A stretch of DNA of 64,000 nt from the NCBI GenBank assembly GCA_965261915.1, contig CBDHDW010000013.1, forward strand, positions 2,852,001 to 2,916,000. Reading direction: 5' to 3'. This DNA is from JAIBDK01 sp965261915. GTDB taxonomy: Bacteria; Pseudomonadota; Gammaproteobacteria; Arenicellales; Poriferihabitantaceae. The stretch's first letter is position 1, and each line of letters starts with the position of its first letter. The notes below the pieces were generated by a model that made no database searches, was not told where the DNA came from, and saw nothing but the letters and a program-made list of their open reading frames with translations. The translations under genes and the position numbers were made by a program. Below are positions 17,334-26,725 of this stretch, piece by piece.

Positions 17334-18011
17334 TTAGCGAGCAATAAAAAGGCGGATTCGATCTCCAACTTTTTCCGCATGATCAGCGAGATCACCGATC
17401 CATTCGATAATGCGGTACCACATGATCACACTGACAGGGTCGAGCTTTGACTCGATGCTAAAAAGTGTTTGAGACAATGCCTGTTCTGCGGCATCAGCGT
17501 CGTCTTCGAATAGATTCAGCTGATCAACCATCTCCTCAACCTGCTTCGCTTCGCCTCCGCGAAACCCGGTTTCAAGAAGTTCATCCAGTTCTTCAATTAC
17601 CTTTAGAGAAAATTCGCACACTTCAAGACTGCTATTTGCGGCAACGAGAATTTGCGTCTTCATTTCTTCGGGAATCCGCATTTGTCTTTCGTACAACAGG
17701 TCAGCGATATCTTGCGAAGAATCCGCAATACTGTCCTGAATGTGCAGTACTTCCAGCAAATCGCGGCGATCAATGGGCATGAACAGGCTTTTTGGCAGTC
17801 GCCCGCGCAGGTCATTTTTTATTTTATCGGCTTCATTTTCATTTTCAGAAATCAGATCCCTGATGCGCTTGAATTCAGCCATGTCTTCGTCACACAGACT
17901 TTGCAGGAGATCGGGTACGAGTCGAGCAGAACTTAGTGCTACGCGCATATGTTCCTGAATGGATAGTAAAGGGGAGCGTTTCACCAGTGATGCCAGTGGA
18001 TTAGAAAGCAT
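17334..18011 (-). CDS. DUF47 / PhoU-like phosphate transport accessory protein
   Basis: A 225-residue soluble, mostly helical protein of the TIGR00153/DUF47 family, distantly related to PhoU. It begins MLSNPLASLVKRSPLLSIQE and contains ISENENEADKIKNDLRGRLP with the E-x-x-x-D/E metal-binding repeats, IDRRDLLEVLHIQDSIADSS, and a C-terminal MWYRIIEWIGDLADHAEKVG. Such proteins are almost always encoded next to pit and are thought to gate the transporter or sense metal-phosphate. Here it is the first gene of the two-gene operon. Upstream, 18012-18328 holds no other gene I can support. Confidence 0.9.
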   Translation of the reverse strand: MLSNPLASLVKRSPLLSIQEHMRVALSSARLVPDLLQSLCDEDMAEFKRIRDLISENENEADKIKNDLRGRLPKSLFMPIDRRDLLEVLHIQDSIADSSQDIADLLYERQMRIPEEMKTQILVAANSSLEVCEFSLKVIEELDELLETGFRGGEAKQVEEMVDQLNLFEDDADAAEQALSQTLFSIESKLDPVSVIMWYRIIEWIGDLADHAEKVGDRIRLFIAR

Positions 18012-18328
18012 ATGAAGTTATCTCGGTTTTAGCGTTAGTTAATGTATTTACCATGTCATGTTTTGCCGCGTATTCTATGCGTAATGAGCTGCGAATCAAG
18101 TGCAAAAACAGAAGGGGGGGTTCTCCTGATGCAATTGCTTCGATGCGCATAAGACGACAAATATATCAGTTTTTCGGGGCGGTGGATTTTAGGGGTAGTG
18201 AACTATCGGAGCAATCACGCTGTTGACTGCAATCGAACATTGGCCTGTTATCGCTTCTGTCGTTTTAAAATATGCACTTGTCCTTGAAGGCGATTAGAAT
18301 CAGTCCAAATTTTTATCAAATCCAGCGA

Positions 18329-18973
18329 ATGAGCGAATTTCCCGAATTATTACTAAACGGCCATCGCGACTTTATGCAAGGCCGTTTTTCGAAAGAGCGT
18401 GAGAACTATCGAGAGTTAGCCGAAGAAGGGCAAAGCCCTGAAGTGATGGTCATCGCCTGTTGTGATTCACGTGTTGCTCCGGAAACCATCTTTGGTTGCG
18501 GCCCAGGTGAAATGTTTGTTATGCGAAATGTGGCAAATCTGGTTCCGCCCTATGCGCCGGATGACGCTTTTCATGCAACCTCGGCGGCGCTGGAATATGC
18601 CGTTCAATCTTTGCGCGTGAAGCACATTGTTGTCATGGGACATGGTCGGTGTGGGGGCATTAAAGCAGTGTTAGATACAGATGCTGAGCCATTGTCTCCG
18701 GGCGATTTCATTGGTAAATGGATGAGTATGCTGGTGCCATTGGCGGAGCAGATCCGGAAACAATCAGCGTTATCCGATGTTGAGAGACATTTGACCCTGG
18801 AACGGTCTTCAATTCAAAATTCAATCGACAATTTGAAAACTTTTCCGTGTGTGAATATTTTGCATGGCCGGGGAAAGCTGCAATTGCACGGTGCCTGGTT
18901 CGATATATCCACCGGAAAGCTTTGGGTTTTGGATCAACAAACAGGAGAATTCAGTCGTCAGTTTGTCGAATAG
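18329..18973 (+). CDS. can: Beta-class carbonic anhydrase
   Basis: A 214-residue zinc enzyme interconverting CO2 and bicarbonate in the cytoplasm. Counting from the ATG at 18329 (MSEFPELLLNGHRDFMQGRF), the zinc ligands are C45, H105 and C108, in IACCDSRVAPETIF and VVMGHGRCGGIKAV. The catalytic Asp/Arg dyad is D46-R48. The core MRNVANLVPPY also matches. A longer frame from 18272 would add 19 residues not usual for the family. It is monocistronic. Past the stop, at 19027-19050, a CCCGTGTTTGCGGGTG palindrome resembles a degenerate member of the interspersed repeats elsewhere in the window. Confidence 0.92.
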   Translation: MSEFPELLLNGHRDFMQGRFSKERENYRELAEEGQSPEVMVIACCDSRVAPETIFGCGPGEMFVMRNVANLVPPYAPDDAFHATSAALEYAVQSLRVKHIVVMGHGRCGGIKAVLDTDAEPLSPGDFIGKWMSMLVPLAEQIRKQSALSDVERHLTLERSSIQNSIDNLKTFPCVNILHGRGKLQLHGAWFDISTGKLWVLDQQTGEFSRQFVE

Positions 18974-19131
18974 TGTTTGGGTTCGTTCTATGGCGATCGG
19001 CTACGCTCGGTTTGACCCTGTATATCCTCCCCGTGTTTGCGGGTGTTAATGATAAACAGTTACACAGATTTTAGTACAGTCTCTATCACTTAAACCAGCC
19101 GCAATGTTAGAGGTCGGATGGAATGGTTATG

Positions 19132-20808
19132 TCAAGGATTTCTTGCCTCTTTTATTAACAATCCAAACTGGTTTCTGAATTTTTCGACAATCTTTTTCTT
19201 TCTCTCTCCTAAAAAATATTCAAAATTTTCTGTTTTCCACAAATCAGGATTGTCAGGTATTAGGTGTTTCTTTAAATACTCTTGACTTTTATCTTGAAAC
19301 CAATCCTCTGGCGAAGAAGCACCTTTTCCACCCGGACCGTTTTCATCTTTGGTTAGGAGCATTAAGTTCCCGAGTTGATCTCTATCATCTTTCTTATATC
19401 GCAGACTTCTACCATCTGGTCCTACTTCTTTTTTAAGAAGTTTAGTAGGAAAAATATGGTCAATTTCTAATTCATTTCCAGAATATGATGGAGTGAAGTC
19501 TATTTCTTTGTACCAAATATTAAAAATCAAATGCAAATCATTTCTTTTGCCGTAGTTTTGTCCCAATAACTCATCTTTTGAAATTTGTAAACTTCGACGA
19601 TTTCTTTGTATAACATTAAACATTTTTGCATTATTAAAATCTTTTCTTTCATTTATTTCCTTAATACAGCTATCTATTAAACTATCAGGATTGCCGCCAA
19701 AAGAACCGGCTAATAGTGTTCTTAATATGTAATTATTTAGGTGCTTTACATCGTTCCATTTATCTGCATAGTGGTAATGAAAATATATTACTGGAATAAG
19801 TGTCAAATATGATTTAAGTGATTTTTCTGATCTTAAATATGTATTTCCATATAAAAAGTCTTTGACTGCCCTAATGGAACCTTCCATCCTATCCCATTCA
19901 TTCATCATACGGTCTCTTATTTCTGGCTTTCTAAACTTTTCAATCTTATAGCTTGCACCAGTACCTAACAAAGTTAAGCATGTTTTTAATACAAAATCCC
20001 TTGTAAATGCATATCCTCCTTGATTTAAGTCTCCCAATAAACTCACCATTTTTTCTTCTGCCTCTTGCCAATCAGATGTTAATAATGAAAAAAGCAAGTC
20101 AGATTTTCCTAATGGCGTTCCTCCAGAATTTGCTCTAATGAAAATCTCTACAATATCATCATCACTGTATAATTCTGGTCGGTCTATACTATCAAATTCT
20201 TGATATACAATTCGCTCCTCTGTTTTGAACACTTGATGCACAGTATCAATATTTGTTCCTATTTTTGTCTTTTGCTCTTCTGTTATTTCATGTTTTAACG
20301 AGTCTAAAATATTTTTATGTGCGGAATAAACACCTTCCTCCTTAAAAACTATATCTTTCAGTTTAATCCATATTTCACTGGGTGTGTTTTTAGGTATATT
20401 TTTGCTAAATTTAAAAATATACTTAACATCTTCTGGGGCTCTATTGGCACCACTTAAAAGATCAAAATATAATTCTTTCCCATTGTAGCTACCACATAAT
20501 CCTATAAATAGACTTTGTAATCGTTGTTGCCCATCTAACACCAGCAATTTACAATGATCATTTTCTGGCACATAAAAATCAGTAAAATTTGTATCATTTT
20601 TGTAAATATCTATAAATTTTCTATGTTTAATAGGGCTTTTTGTTTTCCATACTAATAGCGTTCCGATTGGATAATCCCTCATCAAGGAATCAAAAAGCCT
20701 TTCGATTTGTACTTCTTTCCATACAAAGTTTCTTTGAATATTTGGAAGCCAAAAATATTAGTTTAATTGCTGGACGATTTTTCTGATTGTGGTGGTTTGG
20801 TTTTTCAT
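19132..20808 (-). pseudogene. DUF262/DUF1524 (GmrSD-like) protein with an in-frame stop at codon 17
   Basis: The minus strand from the ATG at 20808 reads MKNQTTTIRKIVQQLN, then TAA at 20758-20760, and in the same frame YFWLPNIQRNFVWKEVQIER and LFDSLMRDYPIGTLLVWK. This is the N-terminus of DUF262 proteins, whose LPxIQRxFVW and LVLDGQQRLQSLF motifs belong to a ParB/Srx-like nucleotide-binding fold. The C-terminal DUF1524/HNH region shows ELEIDHIFPTKLL (H-x-x-P) and RDQLGNLMLLTKDEN (N-x-x-L). GmrSD relatives are type IV restriction enzymes or phage-defence factors. One substitution made the stop. Reinitiation at the ATG at 20682 would lose 42 residues including the QRNF motif. The gene is markedly AT-rich, suggesting transfer. 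Confidence 0.75.
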
Positions 20809-21073
20809 AAGGCTTCATTGGTTAGTTAAAAGACACATCAAACGCGGCTGACAATAATTCTGGATCTATGAAGAATACAGCGGGTAATATACACCAATTA
20901 CATTTTTTGCATTAAGGACGTTGTGGGTTGGAAAATATGCGCTTTGCATCGCCCTGTTCGGAGGTCGCCAGTCTGGAATTCCAGCTATCTAAAACAGAAA
21001 TTAGATCCGCCAAAACTGGCCACTCCATCTGCCCACAGCCAGTCCTGGAGAAACAAACCAAACCGGAATTAGT

Positions 21074-22294
21074 ATGAATATTTCAACTCTATCAAGCATA
21101 CCCGGTCAGAGCGCGTATGATGTCATTATTGTCGGTGGGGCAATGTATGGATCTTCGGTTGCCTGGTTTCTGGCGAGCAATCCGGATTTTGATGGTTCGA
21201 TATTGGTTGTCGAACGAGACCCAACATACACTGCGTGTTCTACGGTGCATACCAACAGTTGCATGCGGCAGCAGTTTTCAAGAGAGTTAAATATCAAGAT
21301 ATCGCAGTTTGCGGCCGACTACGTAAAGCATTTTCGGGACTATATGGGCGGCGATGATCGAGTCCCGGAATTGATTCTACAAAGTTACGGATATATGTAT
21401 CTAGCAGGCGACGATGCATTCGCCAGTGTGCTGAAGGAGGCTCAGGCGGTGCAGCAGCGTTGTGGCGCAGGTACAAAATTCATGACCGCTGAGGAAATCA
21501 AACGCGATTATCCTTTTTACAACGTTGATGACATTGTTGGGGGAAATCACAACCTGATTGATGAGGGATATTTTGACGGCGGCACGCTATTTGACTGGTG
21601 GAAACGATCGGCCAGAGAGCGCGGAGCAGAATACATCGACAATGAAGTGGTGGCGATGGGATTGAACGCAAACAAGACCCGGGTTGAGTCGGTTACGCTC
21701 AAAAGCGGTGAAGTTATCGGCTGCGGAAAAGTGGTCAATGCTTCAGGACCCAGAGCGACCCTGACTTGCCGTATGGCTGGAATTGAGATACCCGTTGAGC
21801 CGCGGAAACGCTATACATTCATATTTGATGCAGAGAAGCCATTGGATAGGGATTTACCGCTTACCATTGATCCTGCAGGCGTTCATATGCGTACCAATGG
21901 TGTTTACTATCTGGCAGGCTGCCCGCCGGATGACGACCCTGCGGTCGATTATGATGACTACATTCAGGATCACAGTATTTGGCAAGAAAAGGTTTGGCCG
22001 GTTCTTGCGCATCGCGTACCCCAGTTTGAAGCAATAAAACTAATCAACTGCTGGGCTGGTCACTACGCTTTTAATACTTTCGATCAGAATGCAATACTTG
22101 GGCCCCATACCGAAGTTGAGAATTTTATATTTGTTAACGGATTCTCCGGGCACGGATTGCAGCAGTCGCCAGCAATGGGGCGAGGAACTGCAGAACTCAT
22201 CACCTACGGCGAATACCGATCGCTCGACTTGTCAGCATTCCATTATGACAGAATTGGGCGCAACGAGCCTTTCAACGAGCGGGCGATTATCTAA
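21074..22294 (+). CDS. FAD-dependent oxidoreductase of the D-amino-acid oxidase/sarcosine oxidase family
   Basis: A 406-residue flavoprotein. The N-terminal Rossmann motif is VIIVGGAMYGSSVAWFLASN (note GGAMYG in place of the usual GGGIxG). It is followed by ERDPTYTACSTVHTNSCMRQ, a site where family members often bind FAD covalently or contact the flavin. The substrate domain includes CWAGHYAFNTFDQNAILGP and the C-terminal FAD motif is FIFVNGFSGHGLQQSPAMGR. Relatives oxidise N-methyl amino acids or secondary amines (FOXRED1/sarcosine oxidase type). Next to a PuuB-like oxidase it suggests amine catabolism; the substrate is inferred. The 265 bp upstream contain no recognisable gene. Confidence 0.85.
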   Translation: MNISTLSSIPGQSAYDVIIVGGAMYGSSVAWFLASNPDFDGSILVVERDPTYTACSTVHTNSCMRQQFSRELNIKISQFAADYVKHFRDYMGGDDRVPELILQSYGYMYLAGDDAFASVLKEAQAVQQRCGAGTKFMTAEEIKRDYPFYNVDDIVGGNHNLIDEGYFDGGTLFDWWKRSARERGAEYIDNEVVAMGLNANKTRVESVTLKSGEVIGCGKVVNASGPRATLTCRMAGIEIPVEPRKRYTFIFDAEKPLDRDLPLTIDPAGVHMRTNGVYYLAGCPPDDDPAVDYDDYIQDHSIWQEKVWPVLAHRVPQFEAIKLINCWAGHYAFNTFDQNAILGPHTEVENFIFVNGFSGHGLQQSPAMGRGTAELITYGEYRSLDLSAFHYDRIGRNEPFNERAII

Positions 22295-22419
22295 CCGGGT
22301 TTTTTGTTGGAACTCGCTGCAATCGAATGATTTCTGGTTATCTTTTTATGACAGGAATCTTGGAATATCGCACGATGCGGTACAATGGCGATTCGTAATT
22401 ATTTTTGATTTTCCAGACG

Positions 22420-23721
22420 ATGAATTTACTGCATATCAATGACACCGATGGAAACTATCCGGATTCGTTCTATGCGCTTAATGCGAATACTCTAAAACCG
22501 TTTCCAAAAGCACAAGGCGCACTGGATTGTGACGTTTGCATAGTTGGCGGCGGCTTTACCGGTCTGTCATCCGCCCTGCACCTCGCGCGCCGGGGATACA
22601 AGGTCATTTTGCTTGAAGCCCAACGCGTCGGTTTTGGTGCGTCTGGCCGAAATGGAGGTCAGGTCAGTCAGGGGCAACGCGTCATGCAGGATGAGCTGGA
22701 ATCGCTTGTTGGTGTGGATCATGCTGTTGAGCTATGGCAGATCGCCGGACAAGCTGTGAAGCTGGTACAAAACCTTTCACAGTCGGACCTGGTCGAAGCC
22801 GACTTCCATCCAGGAATCGTTCACGCCGACCATCGAAAGCGTTTTGTCCGGCGTAGTCTGCAATATGCTGAAAAGCTAAATAGTGAGTACGATTACAATT
22901 TAATATCCGGGCTTGGAAGGGAACAGGTTCGCGCGTTGGTTAATTCGAACGCCTACCACGGTGGAACACTTGACAAAGGTGCCGGTCATATCGATCCGCT
23001 GCAACTGGTGTTGGGTTTGGCAAGAATGTCCATTCAGGAAGGCGTGCAAATTTTCGAGCAATCGATTGTGACTGATATCGATAGAAGTGATCCTGCTACG
23101 GTAAAAACCGACACTGCCGCGATAAAAGCCCGACAGGTGATACTGGCCTGTAATGGATACCTTGGGAATCTTTGTACAGCAGTTGCTTCCAGGGTGATGC
23201 CGATAAATAACTATATTGTGGCTACTGAGCCGCTCACGGCAGATCAGCAGGCAGCCCTGATTAAAAACAACTACGCCGTATCGGACAGCAGGTTTGTGGT
23301 CAATTATTTCCGTTTCTCCGATGATCACAGACTTATATTTGGTGGAACGGAATCGTATCGCTATCGGTTTACAAAGGATATTGCAGGCGCAGTGCGCAAA
23401 TCGATGCTGGATATTTTCCCAAATCTTGCAAATACCAAAATTGATTATGCCTGGGGCGGAACACTGGCAATCACCATGAACCGAATGCCGCACTTCGAAA
23501 GAATTTCGGCAAATATCCTCAGCATGTCAGGCTATTCCGGTCACGGTGTTGCGCTTGCGACCTTTGCTGGTCAAATCGCAGCGGAGGCAATAGCCGGACA
23601 GGCGGAGCGCTTTGATGTGATGCGGAAAGTGCCTACCCTGAAATTTCCTGGGGGCATAGCACTTCGATCACCGCTTTTGGCGCTCGCAATGTTTTGGTAT
23701 TCATTGCGGGATAAATTATAA
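22420..23721 (+). CDS. Gamma-glutamylputrescine oxidase-like FAD amine oxidase
   Basis: A 433-residue DAO-family flavoenzyme closest in pattern to PuuB. The start chosen is the ATG at 22420 (MNLLHINDTDGNYPDSFYAL), since the family places YYA/FYA-x-NAN about 20 residues in; 22405 is an alternative. Then come CDVCIVGGGFTGLSSALHLA, VGFGASGRNGGQVSQGQRVM (flavin loop), FGGTESYRYRF, WGGTLAITMNRMPHF and SGYSGHGVALATFAGQIAAE. PuuB oxidises gamma-glutamyl-putrescine in polyamine breakdown. Without puuA, puuC or puuD nearby, the true substrate may be another amine or amino acid. Confidence 0.85.
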   Translation: MNLLHINDTDGNYPDSFYALNANTLKPFPKAQGALDCDVCIVGGGFTGLSSALHLARRGYKVILLEAQRVGFGASGRNGGQVSQGQRVMQDELESLVGVDHAVELWQIAGQAVKLVQNLSQSDLVEADFHPGIVHADHRKRFVRRSLQYAEKLNSEYDYNLISGLGREQVRALVNSNAYHGGTLDKGAGHIDPLQLVLGLARMSIQEGVQIFEQSIVTDIDRSDPATVKTDTAAIKARQVILACNGYLGNLCTAVASRVMPINNYIVATEPLTADQQAALIKNNYAVSDSRFVVNYFRFSDDHRLIFGGTESYRYRFTKDIAGAVRKSMLDIFPNLANTKIDYAWGGTLAITMNRMPHFERISANILSMSGYSGHGVALATFAGQIAAEAIAGQAERFDVMRKVPTLKFPGGIALRSPLLALAMFWYSLRDKL

Positions 23722-24094
23722 ACTACGACGGATCTGTTGCTTGACTAAAAATAGTGAGTCGAGATAGTCGCTACAATATATTGTTCGAGCCAATAGACAT
23801 TGCCCTGTTACAGCAAAGAATCGTTTCTATCAGGTTCCGCCTTGTAGCGGTATGGGTCGCCATCCGAGAATGCTGGCAGCAATGCGCGGTACCAAAGCCG
23901 AAGGAGGCTTGGGGGGTGGTTTGTACAGAGTGGTGTTCCATTCATCTACACCAGGAATAAGGAACACAGTGCCTATTTCAGGTCGTTGAGAACGACTCTG
24001 GAGAAGTGCTTTGTTGGTTCGCATCAAAGGAACTGTTAACCAGTTGAATTGAAACCGAAGCGCTGTCATATTGCAGCAATTCAAATTTGAGGTG
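23722..24094. other. Gene-poor stretch
   Basis: On the minus strand at about 23830-24000 a frame reads RPEIGTVFLIPGVDEWNTTL and then KPPPKPPSALVPRIAASILG. It has a protein-like look but no start site or family I recognise. No RNA gene or IS end is evident. Confidence 0.3.
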
Positions 24095-24256
24095 TCAGGG
24101 TTTTTTGGGTGTTTCGTATTTCGCCTGTTTTTGAAAGGTTTTCCAAACAGTCTCATAGCCGACGAAGCCTTTTTCATTGGCTTCCATTTGTCGGGTTGTG
24201 ACGTATTCTGTTTTTCCCTCGGGAACTTTAGGTCGGGCTTTGGACGGCTCGCTCAT
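24095..24256 (-). CDS. Small hydrophilic protein, 53 residues
   Basis: A short frame from the ATG at 24256 encodes MSEPSKARPKVPEGKTEYVT, TRQMEANEKGFVGYETVWKT and FQKQAKYETPKKP. It is highly charged, lysine-rich and free of cysteines, and its length and composition resemble small conserved proteins rather than random sequence. It could also be the remnant of a longer gene. No family is recognised. The spacer 24257-24432 contains nothing else I can support. Confidence 0.4.
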   Translation of the reverse strand: MSEPSKARPKVPEGKTEYVTTRQMEANEKGFVGYETVWKTFQKQAKYETPKKP

Positions 24257-24432
24257 CGTATATTTCTCTACTTTGGATTCGTGAAATGTAGTATGTCCTA
24301 CACGGCTATTGTGTCATTTTTTGGGTTGCAAAAATACAGCTCCTGTATCCATTCCGAATCACAATACTTTATGACCCTCATAAAAATTAGATCCAGCGAT
24401 TTTTGCATTAATTCTAACTGCCATCATTGCGT

Positions 24433-25542
24433 TTATACCTGTAATGCGCAAACCAGTTCTGTTGCGCGTTTCAATCGTTGTTGGGCAGTGTTCAGATATA
24501 TTTCGTATTCACTGCCATCGAAAACATTAGATAAACCACCAAACTCGTGAACTGCAGTTTCAGCCATTTCCAGATAATCCGATTCCTTTGCCAGAGCGTA
24601 GAGTGCCGATGCACGATTCGCTGAAACCATGGCCCAGATTAACGGAGTGCTTTCTTTTGAAATGACTTTTAACACCGAATCATAAACCGGAATAGAAGCT
24701 TCGAGGGCACCGATATCTTCTTCGTGTTCGCCCAGGCCCTGCATCGCTGCAGCCAGATTATTTTGCGCGATTACCCAGCCAGAGGGGTTTTCGTCATGGC
24801 TGCGTTCAGCCAGCGAATTTTGAAGCGCAACCACCGACTGTTGCAGCGTTCGGGCTCCACGCCGATGGGTGCCGAGTTGATAAAGCAGTGTGCCAATTGT
24901 GCCCAGGGCTGATGCCCATTCTTGCGGTACTGATTCTCTGGGTAACGAGCTCACGGCTTGTTTGACAGCGTCTTGCGCTTGTTTGAGGATCCTCGCATCA
25001 TCCTCCAGCATACCAATGGCTTGCAGGGTCAAACCGAGGTTATATCGGGTTCGAGCCCACTCCAGCGGAGTTTGCTCCAGAGTACGTATTTCCAGCGCCT
25101 GTTCGTAGGACATTGTTGCCTGCTCAAGAAAATGAATGCTTCCGCTGCGCTGTCCGATAAAACCCATCACGTCGCCTATATTCTGATGAATAGATGACAG
25201 CCTTACCGGATCTGCTTCTCGGTCCGTCATCATCTGCATTCCTTGAAAAAGCTCGATGGACTGCTGGAATACGTGAGCACCGCCCAGTCGCAGTTCCCTG
25301 CGATCCGCATCGTCTACAAGAGTTTCCTCGGAGTTGGCCCATTCAATCAGTGAGGGTTTGTTGGGCGTCAACTCAAATACGGTGTTCTCAAATTGATCTA
25401 TGGCCTTTTTCAAAGCGCCTCTGACCGGTGAAGCGGGGTCGATTAAATTGGTAAGATATTGGCCTGAGTTGTGGAACCGCCACTGCAAGCTATTTCCTAG
25501 CCCGGGCGTTAATAAAGTTTCTGAATAAAGATGTTGAGGCAT
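24433..25542 (-). CDS. Tetratricopeptide-repeat protein
   Basis: A 369-residue soluble protein made of successive helical-pair repeats of the form T/P-x-EWA-x-x-x-x-N-L/I-G-x-x-L-x-x-LG, for example TPLEWARTRYNLGLTLQAIG, VPQEWASALGTIGTLLYQLG and NPSGWVIAQNNLAAAMQGLG between about residues 150 and 290. This TPR variant, with a Trp in helix A, often occurs in scaffolds. There is no signal peptide, membrane segment or catalytic domain. It is probably a protein-interaction adaptor, with partner unknown. It lies 55 bp downstream of a SlyD-like isomerase on the same strand and may be co-transcribed with it. Confidence 0.75.
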   Translation of the reverse strand: MPQHLYSETLLTPGLGNSLQWRFHNSGQYLTNLIDPASPVRGALKKAIDQFENTVFELTPNKPSLIEWANSEETLVDDADRRELRLGGAHVFQQSIELFQGMQMMTDREADPVRLSSIHQNIGDVMGFIGQRSGSIHFLEQATMSYEQALEIRTLEQTPLEWARTRYNLGLTLQAIGMLEDDARILKQAQDAVKQAVSSLPRESVPQEWASALGTIGTLLYQLGTHRRGARTLQQSVVALQNSLAERSHDENPSGWVIAQNNLAAAMQGLGEHEEDIGALEASIPVYDSVLKVISKESTPLIWAMVSANRASALYALAKESDYLEMAETAVHEFGGLSNVFDGSEYEIYLNTAQQRLKRATELVCALQV

Positions 25543-25597
25543 ATCGAATATTGATCTCAGTATGCTGAAGTCACGTTAAAGCCGGGTTGTTTAGCGC

Positions 25598-26143
25598 TCA
25601 GTCGTGGACGTTTTTTACCGTACTTTTCGGTCCCACGATCTCACTGATGTCAGGTTGTGCATCCAAAGGCCCGCCGCAGGCGACTTCTTCTTCGGTTGCG
25701 TCGCGCACACTGAGTATTTCCAGTTTAAAGATAACGTCACGACCGCAAAGAGGATTGTTTCCGTCGATGGTGATTGTTTTTTCGTCCAGGCGGGTCACAA
25801 TAAAAGTTTTGCTATTACCCTGTTCGCTTTCCATTAATATCGACATACCCAGCTCTCGATATTCTTCAGGCACATTTTCGATTAGATCCGTCACCACTAG
25901 CTTTTCGTGCCGTGGCCCAAACAGTTTGTTGCAGTCAATGGGAACTTCAATAATATCGCCTGCCAGTTTCCCCTCAAGCTCGGCGCTAACCTGGGGTGCC
26001 AGAACGTCATTTATTCCATGAACATAGCCGATGGGAAACTCGACCCCGGTAAGGATGCTGTTGGTTTTCTCATCGACAACCTTGTAGATTAACTCCACCA
26101 GCATACCGTAGCCTACGGGAACTTTTATCTGTGTCGTGTTCAT
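25598..26143 (-). CDS. FKBP-type peptidyl-prolyl isomerase, SlyD-like
   Basis: A 181-residue SlyD-family prolyl isomerase/chaperone. It starts KVPVGYGMLVELIYKVVDEK and has GVEFPIGYVHGINDVLAPQV (FKBP active-site strand and the G-x-x-x-VL motif), an inserted-in-flap segment around CNKLFGPRHEKLVV, and TITIDGNNPLCGRDVIFKLE, the hallmark DGNHPLAG motif with Asn for His. The C-terminal tail ends ISEIVGPKSTVKNVHD and lacks the His/Cys-rich metal-binding tail of E. coli SlyD. A role in folding or metallocentre maturation is likely. Confidence 0.82.
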   Translation of the reverse strand: MNTTQIKVPVGYGMLVELIYKVVDEKTNSILTGVEFPIGYVHGINDVLAPQVSAELEGKLAGDIIEVPIDCNKLFGPRHEKLVVTDLIENVPEEYRELGMSILMESEQGNSKTFIVTRLDEKTITIDGNNPLCGRDVIFKLEILSVRDATEEEVACGGPLDAQPDISEIVGPKSTVKNVHD

Positions 26144-26191
26144 CGTTTTACGCCAATATAAACTGGGCTTTAAAGCCTGTTCAGAGGATTG

Positions 26192-26545
26192 CTAAAATAT
26201 CGAGGCACCGAAAATTTTAACCTCGTTTTCCTTGTTGTAACCCAATACCAATCGGCCAAGCCACTCCCCCGCTTTTTTCCTACTGCGCATTCTGTAAAGG
26301 ACAGTGACATGTTCGTTACGACGGATCAAACCGAGATAGTCATAATCTGGATCAAGCGCACGAGTCAATTCGCTTTTAGCAAATTGTTTTCCAATCTCTA
26401 TTTCATTAAGACCGTACAAAAGATCGTAGGAAAAATTACGAATAAACTTACCGTATTCGCCTTCATTGGAGAATTTGATGAGATCTTCCCACATCGGATG
26501 GGCCAGGGCGAGGATGTCTTCCTCTGATTGCTCGATAATATTCAT
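26192..26545 (-). CDS. Conserved-looking protein of unknown function
   Basis: A 117-residue soluble protein: MNIIEQSEEDILALAHPMWE, DLIKFSNEGEYGKFIRNFSY, then LIRRNEHVTVLYRMRSRKKA and GEWLGRLVLGYNKENEVKIF. The helical N-half and beta-rich C-half with regular hydrophobic spacing resemble small NTF2-like or SnoaL-like proteins, but no catalytic motif is clear. It stands 48 bp upstream of the slyD-like gene on the same strand. The spacer 26546-26725 holds no gene. Confidence 0.5.
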   Translation of the reverse strand: MNIIEQSEEDILALAHPMWEDLIKFSNEGEYGKFIRNFSYDLLYGLNEIEIGKQFAKSELTRALDPDYDYLGLIRRNEHVTVLYRMRSRKKAGEWLGRLVLGYNKENEVKIFGASIF

Positions 26546-26725
26546 TCGTTTTTCGGCACAGTTAATCAGGATGGTGAGCGGGTTCTAAATGTCCCGGCAC
26601 CCAATTGAATCATTGGAAATGAACCCAATGCGGTTGAATTGTACAGACCAATGCTGCTAATCCACTAACAGTGCTACGGCGGTGAGGGCAGCCCCTGCTC
26701 AACGCAGAAGCGCCGGTTAAGCGGA

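Noticed and set aside
22900..23493. 197-residue minus-strand ORF
   Set aside because: Antisense to the PuuB-like gene with no recognisable domain.
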